Shown here one piece after another: positions 39,413 to 50,955 of a DNA stretch of 64,000 nt (the first letter of the stretch is position 1; the number at the start of each line of letters is the position of its first letter). The position numbers were made by a program, and so were the translations under genes. Under the pieces are notes generated by a model. It was not told the origin of the DNA and searched no databases. It saw nothing but the letters and a program-made list of their open reading frames with translations. This DNA is from Mytilinidion resinicola (Eukaryota > Ascomycota > Dothideomycetes > Mytilinidiales > Mytilinidiaceae), in NCBI RefSeq assembly GCF_010093595.1, contig NW_022985442.1, forward strand, positions 200,046-264,045, written 5' to 3'.

Positions 39413-40370
39413 ATGTCCACCCCCATCCCCAAGCCCCTCACCTGGCTCATTACCGGCTGCAGCTCCGGCTTCGGCCTCTCCCTCACCCGCCTCCTGCTCT
39501 CCACCCCCCACACCGTCATCGCCACCTCGCGCAACCCCTCCAAAACCCCCGACCTCGTGCGCCTCGTCACCGCCGCCAACCCCTCGAACAAATGGCTCAC
39601 CCTCGATGTCACATCCCCCGCCTCGCCCGCCTTCATCCACAACCTCGAAGCCGCGGGCGTGCACATCGACGTGCTCGTCAACAACGCCGGCTACTCCATC
39701 TTCGCGCCCATGGAGACGGTGCGCGACGCCGAGATCCGCGCGCAGATGGAGACGGTCTTCTTCGGCCCGCTGCGGCTGCTGCAGGCGGTGCTGCCGGGGA
39801 TGCGGGCGCGCAAGCGCGGGACGGTGGTGAATTTCAGCTCGGGCGCCGCGTTGGAGGGGCAGCCGACGATGGGGGTCTACGCGGGCGCGAAGGCGGGGTT
39901 GGATGGTGTGTGCATTTCCCTTTCGTCCCTTTCTACTTGTTGTTTGTGGGCATGGTGCGGTGGGCTGACACGGCTGCGTTTTAGGTGTGGCGAAGGTCCT
40001 TGCGAAGGAGGTGGCGCCGTTCAATATCCGGATCTTGACGGTCGTGCTGGGCACCTTCAATACGAATATGGGGAATGCGGCGGTCTTTGGGGAGGGGGGG
40101 CTGCCAGGAGATTATGAGGGGACTATGACGGAGAAGTTCTTGCAGATCATGAAGAGCGGCACGTGGCCGCCGAATGGGGATAAGGAGAAGGCGATGAAGG
40201 CTGTGTATGAGGTTGTCGTTGGGGAGGGGATCGGGGAAGGAAGGGAAGCGGAGAAGTTGTTGCTATTGGGGAGTGATATGATGAAGAGAACGGAGGGAGT
40301 GAGGGAGCAGTTGGGGCATGCGTTGGAGGTGTTTGGGGAGGTGGCGAAGGGGTGTGATATTGAGAAGTAA
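39413..40370 (+). CDS. Short-chain dehydrogenase/reductase
   Basis: A classical SDR oxidoreductase of 292 residues in two exons, 39413-39905 and 39985-40370, with a 79-nt intron. The cofactor loop TGCSSGFG is at residues 14-21, NNAG at 90-93, the catalytic serine in NFSSGAA at 142/143, and the catalytic YAGAK (Tyr156, Lys160) just before the intron. After the intron, KVLAKEVAPFNIRILTVVLG matches the usual post-catalytic helix and strand. The C-terminal extension resembles fungal 17-beta-HSD-like or ketoreductase SDRs, but the substrate cannot be assigned. The coding strand is C-rich to about 39700 and G-rich afterwards. Confidence 0.88.
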
Positions 40371-40504
40371 TTAGACGGTAGTCTTAAAGGAGGCAAGACA
40401 GATTTTGAGAGTATAGGACTGTATTGAGAGTAGACTAGTCTAGAGTAATCTCATGGTCGTCGAATCAATCATCTTCAGAGGCTCCGTTGGGCTGATTGTA
40501 TCCC

Positions 40505-40953
40505 TCAAAGGAATTTGTTAACCTCCTGATCAACAGCAGCATCCACGAAACCGTCCGCGCCCTGAGGCAGGCCCTCTGAATTCGCGAATTTGTTGATCTC
40601 TACACAAGCGTTAGCATCTTGTCTCATCCCGCATGCTATCATGAGACACCAAACTCACCAGTGTTGATAGCCCCGTCCTCACCCGTTGTCTTCAACCCAC
40701 TCATGAAGCCGCCGCCACCAGAGTTCTGCTGCTGCTGGTCGTTGCCGCCAGAGTTCTGCTGTTGTTGCTGGTCATTGCCGCCGCCATAGCCTCCGCCCTG
40801 GTTATCGTTTCCACCCTGGTTATCGTTTCCGCCGCCATAGCCTCCGCTCTGGTTGTCGTTTCCGCCTCCATATCCTCCGCCCTGGTTGTCGTTGCCGCCC
40901 TGGTTGTTGCCGCCTTCGAACTTCTGTTCCTCTTCGCGGAGGAATCCGGACAT
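40505..40953 (-). CDS. Small Gly/Asn/Gln-rich repeat protein
   Basis: There are two exons, 40953-40659 and 40599-40505, giving 129 residues; the intron is 59 nt. The N-terminus (MSGFLREEEQKFEGG) and the C-terminus across the intron (GAINT|EINKFANSEGLPQGADGF) look conserved and charged or polar. The centre is a tandem repeat of units like GGYGGGNDNQ, ending in poly-Gln/Asn. Similar short fungal proteins with the INKFANSEGLP-type ending occur, but I know of no assigned function. The composition suggests an intrinsically disordered, possibly phase-separating or stress-related protein. The frame without the intron would stop early at GEFGVS; the spliced form gives a sensible C-terminus. Confidence 0.75.
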
Positions 40954-42179
40954 GTTGATTCTAGTTGGTAGGGGTTGAAAGGCTTGGTTATGTGTAGACT
41001 GAAGAACTAATGACTCAGGAGAGTAGAGAAGTGATCAGTGTGTATATGGAGAATTCAAGTGGACAGGTCGTGGAGGTGTTTATGTACCCCTCTAACCCCT
41101 CTATCTAACGCGGCTAGCGGGACACCAACAAGAAACGAAACGAGCTATGACGAAAGCGCAGCCCGGCCTGGCTAGCCAGGCTCAAAGGCGTCAAGCCTGG
41201 TGATAGTGAATCAAGTCGCGGCGCGTTATCGGGTCGGGCATCACCGTGCTTGCACACTTGGGTTCTCTAATGCAGACCTAGCGTCATCACCACGCGCGCC
41301 TTTCTCTTCCCGTGTGGAGTTCGCACATCTGTGTAGGGTTGTAATAGATGTTATTGGTCATGGGCAGGTACCTGTGTAGGGAATGGTGGTGATATCCATA
41401 GCTGGGCGCCGAGCCCGCCCAATTTGCTTAGCAAAGCTTAAGTCTCGGGCATGGACCAATCATACTTCATCAGGACACGCTTCTAATGTGGACAAGTCCT
41501 GACAGGAACAGGATAGGCAACGGAGCTAGAGGGCATGCTTAGGCGTAGATGGTTCTATGTCCACTAATAGCAACATGTCTTCGTTACCTACGAGTAGAAT
41601 AAATGGTACTTAACAAGGCTAACAATTTTAGTGAGAAACCAACAACTTGCAGCCCTGGCATTGTAGAAACATGCGTACAACCAGAGACTGATAACTGGAC
41701 AGAGAAGATAAGGGAACATAGGTAGAGTCTCTGAGGAATGGAACTCGAGAAGCCTGGGTGCTTCTGCACGGTGGCGTCGCTCGTCACGTGATGAGGTTTC
41801 CCAGCTAGGAAGTCTGGAGTACCGAAAGTGAAGAAAACGGTACGGAATATCTCAGCACGGTGAAAGGTCCCGGCTGAAGTTTTAGAGTCGCATGTAAATG
41901 CTTGTTGCTGGTGGAAAGCTTTCTGCCTTGCATGTTGCCCAGGTTCGAGCGAGCGGCCCGTCCAGGAAGTCAGATCGTGTGAAATGAAATAGAAAGGAGA
42001 AACTGTTTCGTATCAACTACCCCATACTTATGAGAAAACTGAGTCCAATATTTCTAAAGCTTTTCAGAGGTTGAACGGCAGAGTATGTTCGTCACATGAA
42101 GTCGTGTTCTGGTTCCACAAACCCCTGGATCGACATCTCCCCGCCGCTTCCCGTCACAAAAATCTACCAACACGATACT
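40954..42179. other. Divergent promoter region, Gly-rich gene / ERG27
   Basis: A 1.23-kb spacer between divergent genes. It contains a TCACGTGA at 41784-41791, 389 bp before the ERG27 start. No coding signal seen. Confidence 0.5.
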
Positions 42180-43570
42180 ATGGATGACGCTGACTTCCCT
42201 GCCGACGGCTTCTACGTCCTCGTCACAGGCGCAAACAGGTAATCCCAACTCTCATCCTATCAATGCCCAAAGCATTCAACATCTAGCTAATTGATCCCAG
42301 CGGCCTGGGCCTAGGAATTGGCTGCCGCCTTATCGACGAATTCCTGCACACACGGCCCCAATCCCAAACCCTCGTCCTCATCAGCACAACGCGCGACACC
42401 CGGAAAGGCGCCGCGACGACCGCTGCGTTCCGCAAATATCTTAAAGATGCGTGTAGGAAAGCGGAGCGCAGTATCCCGGGCTTCACGATGCTGCTGCAAC
42501 GACGCGTGCAGTTCCGCGAAGAGATACTGGATCTGACCTCCCTCCTTTCCGTGCAACGTCTCGCGACAAAACTAAAGAGGGAGCTACCCCATCTCGACGT
42601 TCTTATATGTAATGCCGGCATCGGCGGCTGGACAGGCGTGAATTGGCCTCACGCCATCTGGACTGTCCTAACAGACACGGTCCACACAACTACGTGGCCC
42701 GAATTCAAGATATCAGGCGTGGGATGGGTCACAAAACCACAACTACCAAAGGATTCGAAAGGCAATCAGCCCCCGGAACCACCACTCGGCGAGGTCTTCT
42801 GCGCGAATCTATTCGGGCACTACGTTCTCGGCCACGCGCTGATGCCACTCCTCTCGGCGGCAGCTACAGAAGGAAGCGGACGCATAATCTGGATGTCCAG
42901 CATCGAAGCGCCAGCGTGCGACTTCAACGCCGACGACTTCCAGGGCCTGAAGTCGTCGAACGCGTACGAGAGCTCGAAGCGGATCACGGACATGTTGGGT
43001 ATGACGGCTGAAATGCCATCGACGGCGCCATGGACGAGTACGTATTTCTCGACTACCTCAACACCTGAAAAGCACGCGGAGGCTGGGCATGAGAAGAGTA
43101 GCAAACCGCGAATCTACATCACCCACCCGGGCATCTGCGCAACGGGCATTTTCCCCCTCCCCTGGATCCTCGCCCTTGGCATGACGGCCGCGTTCTGGCT
43201 GGCGCGCTGGTTAGGGAGCCCGTGGCATCCTATTACGGCGTACAAGGGGGCAACGGCGCCGGTGTGGGTGGCGCTGGCGGAGCAGGGGATGCTGGATGCG
43301 ATGGAGCGGCGAGAGGGGCGGGGGAAATGGGGCAGTGCGACGGATAGGTGGGGGAATGAGCGAGTGGAGCGGACGGAGGTGGAGGGGTGGGGGTGGGGCG
43401 GAAAGGTGGGCGAGTTTAGCAAGAGGAAGGGGAGGTGGCGGCATGCGACGGATCTCACGGCGGAACGGAGGGCAGAGTTTGAAGAGTTGGGGCGCTTGGC
43501 GTGGACGGAGATGGAGAGGTTGAGGGGGGGGTGGGAAGGGAGGTTGGAGGGGTTGGAGGGGTTGGAGTAG
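42180..43570 (+). CDS. ERG27: 3-ketosteroid reductase of ergosterol synthesis (ERG27-like)
   Basis: Erg27 reduces the 3-keto group during C4-demethylation of sterols at the endoplasmic reticulum and lipid droplets. Two exons, 42180-42238 and 42301-43570, with a 62-nt intron, give 442 residues. The cofactor loop TGANSGLGLGIG is created by splicing. The body has ERG27-type features: LICNAGIGGWTGVNWP, FCANLFGHYVLGHAL, IIWMSSIEA and the catalytic NAYESSKRITDML. A hydrophobic segment (LPWILALGMTAAFWLARWLG) lies near residue 320, as expected for a membrane-associated reductase. The C-terminal ~90 residues are Arg/Glu/Trp-rich and encoded by a very G-rich strand. The alternative, a general SDR, is less likely given the length and these motifs. 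Confidence 0.85.
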
Positions 43571-45343
43571 GGATGGGAGTACGCATCTGGTCACACATCT
43601 GGTGGCACTCTGGGTTGGGCGCTAGAGTTGTTGTACGGGATGGATTATAGAGGGAGTACATAGTCGCGGTTATGGTACATGGATCAAGGTCACGTCGCGT
43701 AGACAACGAGAGGTCACCGAGTACCGGGACTTTGACCCGCTGTACAGGTGTCACGTGATGCGATCCCAGCAATGCGATCGCAAGATACGACGATACACCG
43801 CGAGAAGGGCGAGATTACCGTCGATGGCTATTGCTGGCTCGGAGGCGCTGCAGTGTCGCAGTCATCGTCACGTAATACGGCTTGCTGCATTGATGCAGGC
43901 GAGACGGTCTTTGTTCCGACGACGTGGTTTCTCTAAGCGTCGTTAAGGCATCTGGAACTGGTGTGTGCGGTGCCTCTTACATCCGTCGGCAAGCACTCCG
44001 TTGGCCACGGCATGGCGCACCGGGGGGAGTCGTAGGGACGCGGCATTGCCACGTCAAGCAAGACGTGACGCCGCCACCTGCTTATCGTGAGTTTCCATGG
44101 TGTGGTATGGTGTGGTGAAGCCTCAGGCGCTACGAAGGAACAGCGGGCCTGCGGGAACGAGTGATGACAGGGAGGCGTTGCAGGGCCCTCCTTGCAGCAA
44201 GTTTCGCATCTCTCCAGGCTCGTTCGCTTGGACGCATCGCAGCGGGAAGAAGGAAGCTGGAATAGAACGACGGCTTGCATGGCCGCATCTGGCATCACGC
44301 TGTCTTTTCCTCTCTTTCTCTCATGCGATAGATGGGGTGGTGTTTTCCGCATCACGATAGCGACTGACCTCAGGCTAGGGGCTGCTGCAGGTTGAAGACC
44401 TGGCCCCGTGTGATAGTGCAGTGATCCCGACGGTTGTGATCTGGCTGGCGATCCAGTGAATAGCGGTCCAATAAGCAGCGTTGGCTCGTCTCCCCGGGAT
44501 TGCGAGCACGGCGCAGTCGGCAGCCCGGCCCGTTCTTTTCACACATTCCAGGTCGTCGCCCGCTCAACCCGTCGCGCCCTAAAGCTTCCCACCAGCCCAA
44601 CTTCCAACTTCCAACCACCTCAGCATCCTCAACTCTCCCCTCCAAGGCCTCGCTCTGTGTGCTGCTCCGAGCTTGCCTATAGGTAGCGTCCCGTCTACCC
44701 GCGTTGGCCCGGCGTCGCTGATTAGTTTTCGTCGCAGACCGCCCATTCACCTCTCGCTCAGACCGCGTCCTCGAACCATCTCACTCCGCTGCCACGGCCT
44801 CACAGGTCATGGATCCCAAGCCGGAGCCTCTCCCCAGCGACTTCCCTCCCATGTTCGCTCGCGAGTTCGCCGACAGCGTCTCCTACTAGAGATCGTGGGC
44901 TCGCATGTGAGCGACTGAAACACCAGCTCCGGCGATCTTTCACCCCAAGATCGTCGCATATCTGCTGGCGCCCTCCTTGCGTCGCGCATCACGCTATCCC
45001 GCTTCACCTTTAGGCTTTATGCTCGCGCGACGACAATATCTACACACTTCACCCGACATCGCGACCCAGGGCTCTCCCCCTCTCCTCTCTCCATCAACAT
45101 CACACGGCCTGCTGCTCATGGGCTAAGAAAAGTTCTTCTACAACACGGCAACTGGAGGCGCTGGGCTGATATTTCTTTGTCTGGCTCTGACGTGGGGGCT
45201 GCGGTTGGCGTACAAAGGCATTGTTGCTTTATATCCACCAGCGTTTCTTATAATACTCATTGCTCTGCATTTCTGTCGCACGCCTCCAATACATCAAAAT
45301 ACCCACTATCAAACCTAAAATCAACAACCGCGCAATCTACAAC
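43571..45343. other. Intergenic region upstream of the coiled-coil gene
   Basis: A 1.77-kb spacer with a TCACGTGA at 43751-43758. A 26-codon frame at 44809-44889 (MDPKPEPLPSDFPPMF...) sits in the C/T-rich leader of the next gene. It could be an upstream ORF but has no further support. No other coding signal seen. Confidence 0.4.
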
Positions 45344-46960
45344 ATGTCTACTCATCGCAGCGCCTCACTAGGCCCCGACGCAGACCCCAGAACCCCACCG
45401 CAGTTTGTCCCTAAGCGCACTGTCTCTACCGAGCCGAAATCTGAGTACCTGAGAGGGGTGCTTGAGTCGAGGCGCCCTAAGGGTTCGCTGACGCCTTCGC
45501 CTGCCCCGCCGACGGTAGCGGAGTCGCCGTCAGATTCGGATGATGACTGGACGCCGAGTGATGAGGATGAGAAGCGCCAGACTTTGAACCGTCATCTTCG
45601 CCGTTTGTCAATGGATGCCCCGCTTGATATCAAGACACCCCACCGACAGAAAACTCGCGCGGAACTGGCGCAAGATAAAGACAAGATGGAGAAGAACGGC
45701 TTTGCAATCGGCCTACGCATCGTCCTGTTGGAGGAGCAAAACGCCAAATACGCAAAAGAGTTGGAGGAGGCTCGCGAGCGCCTCGAGGAGCTCGAAGGCG
45801 TCAAAGAAGACAACCGCGAGCTTCGCGAGGAGCGAGATATGATGGAGCTAAGACTTCAGAATGTGGACACTCTACTCGCTGGAAAGGATGACGATATCGC
45901 GGAACTCACTGCAATCAACGACGAGACTATCAAAGAGATGGAGAAGCGGGATGCTGGTCTTGAAGAAGCAGCTGATATGATCCTTTCCCTTGAGGAGGAG
46001 AATACCGCTTTACGCCAACAACTCGAGAGCTCTAGGTCTGTCACTGTTGTTAACAGCAGCGACTACTTCAGTATGGACGGTGAAAAGATGCTTACAGGTC
46101 GTACATCTCTCGCCAGCATTGCAGAGTCCAAATTGTCCTCGTCTGAGAACCACTCCGATTACTACAGCCAGCCAGGATCTCCCCAGGTAAAGCCATCGAA
46201 GACTCCGTCCCCCAAGAAGCCAGCCAGGCCAGCTTCCTCGAGGATCCAAAACATGATCTACAATAACTCGAAGGGTCACGGCTCGGTCTCCGAACTCCGC
46301 AAGCGAATCTCTCATGTATCTCTCACGGACAAAGACTCTGTCCACTCGGCCCCAGACTATGCACCCTCCGCTATTTCCACCGTCCCTAGTCTCCCAAACA
46401 TCAAGCCACCAGGTCCTCGGCGCCCCGTCAACCGCGCCGAACCCCACCTCAACACCTCCCTATCTGCCGAAACCATTCAACAAGAGCGCTCACCGCGAAA
46501 AAGCTCCCTCTACCCCAACTCTCTCGCTCTCCGCGACCGCTTTCACAAAGATCAAACCGCGTCACGAATCCCCCAATCCCCATCAACCACCCACCGCGAC
46601 TCCGGTATCCCCACCCCCGTGCTAGAGCAAGAATCCTACAAAGGCATGGTCCCTCCGCGAGGTAGTAGCAAAGCCTTCGCCCGCCGTAACAGCTCTGTCG
46701 ACCAAGACCCGGCTGAAGAGTCTCCTGATTTGCCACAATCGTCCGTTCAGTCTTCGCCGGAGAGCACAGAGACAGAGTTCACGCAGCCGAACCAGCAGAA
46801 CTGGTGGGAAGGCTACCAGCGCTTTACGGCGAAACAGAATCCAGCGTTACCAAGACCGGCGGTGACGCGGACCAACACGGCGCCGAATTTATTCAATCCA
46901 GCAGAAGATGAGGAGGAGTTTATGGAGAGGATGAAGGGGGTTGGTGGGAGGCGGAGGTAA
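45344..46960 (+). CDS. Coiled-coil protein with centrosomin-N-like motif
   Basis: A single-exon gene of 538 residues. The first ~100 residues are Ser/Pro-rich and acidic (SDSDDDWTPSDEDEKRQ). Residues ~120-265 form a long coiled coil that begins with KMEKNGFAIGLRIVLLEEQ. This resembles the centrosomin N-terminal motif (pattern K-E-N-F-x-L-K-L-R-I-x-F-L-E-E) found in fungal microtubule-organising proteins such as Mto1/ApsB, which recruit gamma-tubulin. The remainder is a disordered Ser/Pro/Arg region with many possible proline-directed phosphorylation sites (SPKKP, SPRK). The ATG at 45344 follows a C/A-rich leader; an in-frame ATG at 45260 would add non-protein-like leader residues. The motif match is by eye, and the glutamate of the consensus is replaced here by Asn/Gly, so the family call is tentative. 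Confidence 0.6.
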   Translation: MSTHRSASLGPDADPRTPPQFVPKRTVSTEPKSEYLRGVLESRRPKGSLTPSPAPPTVAESPSDSDDDWTPSDEDEKRQTLNRHLRRLSMDAPLDIKTPHRQKTRAELAQDKDKMEKNGFAIGLRIVLLEEQNAKYAKELEEARERLEELEGVKEDNRELREERDMMELRLQNVDTLLAGKDDDIAELTAINDETIKEMEKRDAGLEEAADMILSLEEENTALRQQLESSRSVTVVNSSDYFSMDGEKMLTGRTSLASIAESKLSSSENHSDYYSQPGSPQVKPSKTPSPKKPARPASSRIQNMIYNNSKGHGSVSELRKRISHVSLTDKDSVHSAPDYAPSAISTVPSLPNIKPPGPRRPVNRAEPHLNTSLSAETIQQERSPRKSSLYPNSLALRDRFHKDQTASRIPQSPSTTHRDSGIPTPVLEQESYKGMVPPRGSSKAFARRNSSVDQDPAEESPDLPQSSVQSSPESTETEFTQPNQQNWWEGYQRFTAKQNPALPRPAVTRTNTAPNLFNPAEDEEEFMERMKGVGGRRR

Positions 46961-47435
46961 GGTATTGGGGAGGGCATCTGATTTTGATTTGGAGTTTTAT
47001 GGCATGGCGTATCTGGCCAAAATCTCGGAAGGGATCGAGAAATGGCGTATGGTGCATTTGCATGGGCTCTTCCATGGAAGGGATGCGGTGTATTACTACG
47101 TTCGTGAGCTTTCTGATCTTTTCTACCGTTCGATGATGCGAGCTTTGAGCGGTGTCTCCTGGTGAAAGGGGGAGGCTTTTTTAGACTTGACCTGGCAAGC
47201 ATGGCGCAAGCTGAGATTCGAGACTTAATATATCCATGATGCTTTTGCACACTGCCATTTATCATGTCTCGATTTCGTGATAATCTGACCATGACCACGT
47301 GATTACAAGCCACCTCGCTCCTCCGCGCAGGACCTCCGCAACATCCATCATCGCCAAGCTCCACGATCAACCCCACGTTTCCAAACACAAACCCAACCTT
47401 TCCCCCCGAACCATGCACAGCTGGCTACAATCACA
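46961..47435. other. Intergenic region upstream of DSC2
   Basis: A 475-bp spacer with a CACGTG at 47296-47301, 135 bp before the DSC2 start. Nothing else is visible. Confidence 0.5.
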
Positions 47436-48449
47436 ATGCTAACCTCCGGTTTCACCAACGCGCCTGTGTCGCGCTTCCTGGTCTTCTGGGTTGTAACCGG
47501 CGCGCTGCTCGCGAGCTTGACGGACACGAGATACTATCTGCACATCGAGGTGGTGCCGCACTTATGGGGGTACGGACAGTGGTGGAGGGCGGTGAGCTGG
47601 GTGGTAAGCTATCCATCCTCCATAAATGGGGCACAATGAATGCGTCTGACCGTGTCCCAGGCATGCTACACGAACTCCTCCGAAGTCCTCTTCGCAGCAA
47701 TGACATTCTACCACTTAAGGGTGATTGAGCGGTTGTGGGGGAGTCGAAAGTTCGCTGTACGTTTCAACAACCACCCACTCCATCCCTAGCTCTCTGCTCA
47801 TGCTAATGATGTGCTACAGTCCTTCCTCCTCTCCACAGCACCCTACACAACCCTCCTGCCCCCGCTCCTCCTCGCCCTATTCGTGCGCCCTCTAACCTTC
47901 GGCCGCATCAACACGCTCCCCGCCGGCCCGACCACCGTCCTCTTCGCCCTGCTCGTGCAGTACCACGCCGCGATCCCGATTATCTACAAGTATAAACTCG
48001 CTGCTAGCGCCACTCCTGCCCCTACGGCTGGTCCCGGGGCTACGTCTGCGTCTGGTCCCAGAGGCCTAGTGAACACATCCATCACGTTGACGTCAAAGAC
48101 GCTGAGTTATGTGCTACCGGCCCAACTCGCGCTCTCGGCCCTCCCTGGCTCTGCGTTGGCGGCGGCGGTGGGGTGGGCCGTGGGCACGGCGTATCGGCGG
48201 GAGTTGCTGCCGGGGGCGAGTGGGTGGAGGGTGCCGGCGTGGGTGGTTGGGGAGAAGCAGGGGCAGGCGAGGAGTGGGGGGTTTGAGGGGTTGAGGCGAA
48301 GACTGGAGGGGGAGAGGGAGGGTGGGATATTGGCGGGCGAGGGCGTTGTGGGGGGGGGGGCAGATGGGGGAAGGGGAAGGGGGACGGGGAGGAGGAGGAC
48401 GTTGGGGGGGCTGGTTGCTGGGCAGTTTGGGGGTGGGGGACAGACTTGA
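47436..48449 (+). CDS. dsc2: DSC2-like rhomboid pseudoprotease of the Golgi Dsc E3 ligase
   Basis: The Dsc complex ubiquitinates membrane proteins, including SREBP in fungi, in the Golgi/endosome membrane; Dsc2 is its rhomboid-like subunit. There are three exons, 47436-47603, 47661-47756 and 47820-48449, giving 297 residues; introns are 57 and 63 nt. The rhomboid-like fold is suggested by [17 protein letters not shown], the [20 protein letters not shown] loop, [20 protein letters not shown] (joined across intron 2), and hydrophobic segments in exon 3. There is no catalytic GxSG, as expected of a pseudoprotease. The C-terminus is Gly/Arg-rich and ends [15 protein letters not shown]. No UBA domain is seen. 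Exon 3 starts C-rich and ends very G-rich, including an 11-G run (48350-48360). Confidence 0.75.
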
Positions 48450-50955
48450 TTCGGAGGTTTGAAAGGACAGAGCGTGGGAGGTGATTATGTTGACATGCAT
48501 TGGCATTGCTGGAGTTCTGAGGGGAATGATGGGTTTCGGTATTGTGAGTAGGTGACTTTCTAAAAGGAAATGATATGGCTAAAACTACTGTTCGGAGGGT
48601 TGATGCTGTGCTGCTTTCAAAAGTACAGTACTAAGACACAAGTTTGAGCACGTCGTCTTTTGATCTCCACCTGAGGTATGATGATACTACAAAAAGCGGC
48701 TAAACAGCCCAACCGTAAGCACACGAGACTTTCTAATTCAAGCTTTCAAAGCCTCTCAATTATATCGGAATTTTACTATAATGTGCTGAAGCATCTTAAA
48801 CGGTGGTGAGCGAGAGTGCTCAGACTTCTGGCAAGTCGAAATATCTGCAAATCGTTCTGAAGTGGTCTTCAATCCCACTCAGAGCCTACCTACCAATCTG
48901 CACACCGCCCTCCCTCTATCACATGCCACCAACCCCTCTCGGTCCTTCCCCAGTAGCCCCTTCAACATTGTTGCCAATCGGTGGATGTGTCCGCGCTCTG
49001 GTCTGGCCTTCCCGTCACGTGGCAGCAGGCTTGGTCGAGACTGTAGTTGGACCGCATAGGCCCCGAAGAAGCACGCTCTAGGATGAGGAGGGGTGTAATA
49101 CTAGAGTTGGAACTACGTCTTAAACTGTACCGCTTTCAATATACGGCCGCCACGCACAGATTTCTGTATCCGCCCCGGCCGGACTACTCAAATATTGCCT
49201 TCTGCAAGGCCGAGCTTTGCTTGCATCAGCCTTTCCTCCCGCAGACGCCTCTACAAACCGGCATCCTAATTTGCGTATCCGTACGCTGCCTCGTCACATT
49301 CGCTGCAGCATGACCGGCGCGAATGTGGGTAAAGCATTGAGGTACCCTTGTATCAGCTTGTTCAATTCCTTAATTCAATATAGGGACGAAGTAGATGAAC
49401 AATCACCGGCGTTTGATGCACGATTCCCCGAGCATCGGCGTACAATGTCTAGAAACAAGTACCTATTCACCCCCAACGGCGTACCTCTCTGCTCAAAGGC
49501 CGCCGTCGCCACGCAGGACCTGGACGCTCGGCGCTGCACCAGCCGCTCATCGCACTCCTGCAGATTCTCGACCCGCTCCTCATCGTCGCTTGGGTTCCTG
49601 CGGCTGCGCTCTTTCAGCAAGCCCAAAGCTGCACAACGAACGCCCCGGCTCTACCACCGGTCAAGTATGCACCTTTGAGCAGATCACGCCCTGCGCTGGC
49701 CATCGACGAAGTTTGGGAGCCTGCGAGCGTGGGTGGTGGCGGGCGGGGAGGAAGTCGAATGGCCTTGCTTCGTTCCACTTTATTGCAGACGTCACCTCTT
49801 GGCCGCGCTTCGGGCCTACTATTCGACTGGGCAAGCAGCAATCAGCCTGAAGTTCACCGGTCAAGATTGGAGAAGCGATGGTGCGTAGTGCATATGAAAT
49901 AGTGTATTCAGTATTGCCTTATTCGTCGCTGTACAGCTGCAATTTTTGCCGAGTATAGCCCTGTAGCCTTGACATAGGTGCACCGCAAACGGCATCTTCC
50001 CTCTATACAAGAAGCCACTGCAGTAGTACAAAGGTAAGGCGTAATAAGCAGCTAATCCGGGTTGTATATGCATGAGAGGAGGAGTTATAGGAGATTGTCC
50101 GTTGTGCAGACGGGCAGGCTATGTCTGCAAGAGCTATGTTTTCGAGCCTTCGCATGCAGCACCTTTTCGCCAAACTCTCATTTGTCATGCATCAGCGCAG
50201 GCGGATCGTTTAAGACGCAACATTCAATACCCCTGTTCTAATATCGATGCCCTTTGCTTAAAACAGCCGCATGCAGGAATATCCTTACCTATAGAGTAGC
50301 CTAGGGAATGACCTAAGCACCAAAATCATGTATAGAATATCCTCCCATGCTCGCCTCATCTCTTTAACCATTGGAGTGTGCTCGCTTTATCGTCCGTACC
50401 AGTACATGTTGTAAGCAATGACACAGTGTCGCGAATGGCGCAAGCCGCAGTGTTATGGAGTGGTGCAGACCATTAAAGATTCTTGAAGATGTGCGTACTA
50501 CGTCCAGGCCCTCCCACTTAGCTTCCACCTGGATGTTCGAAAACACGTCTCTATTGTGCAGAAGCGAGCTTTTGCCGTACCTTTGCCGTCAACTGTGGAA
50601 CACCGTGCCAAAGACTTTGAAAACCTTGGACTCTCGGAGTCTACAGCTTGTGCTAGCGTTTACAGGACGGGGAGTGGGCTTCTATAGCGGCCGTACCTGA
50701 CTGCCGGCATCTCAACACCGGCAACCTGGTATTGCGCTCGTGGGGAGAATTGCAAGGAAGTAGACTGGAGCATGGTGATATTCATTTGGGAAGACAAGGC
50801 GCGTCCACCAAAGATCAGTCTATGTAGATGACAGTATAATCAAGCTTGAGATAGTGCTGTCTCTAGCTCTAGCTCGGAGACACGTACATTTTTCCCTTCT
50901 CTCCGTTGTGAGCGAGTGCCAATGAACTTAAGCAGTCGACTAATACCAGCCGCAG
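48450..50955. other. 2.5-kb region without recognisable genes
   Basis: No convincing gene is seen. Short frames around 49.2-49.9 kb (for example one with MSRNKYLFTPNGVPL at about 49447) have no family match and no exon partners. A CACGTG lies at 49016-49021. The 3' end of the minus-strand nuclease-like gene borders the region. Confidence 0.4.

Noticed and set aside
44809..44889. 26-codon frame MDPKPEPLPSDFPPMF...
   Set aside because: Could be an upstream ORF of the coiled-coil gene but has no conservation or splice evidence visible here.
49217..49678. 153-codon frame in the 48.5-50.9 kb gap
   Set aside because: Mixed composition and competing frames; no family recognised and no intron structure.
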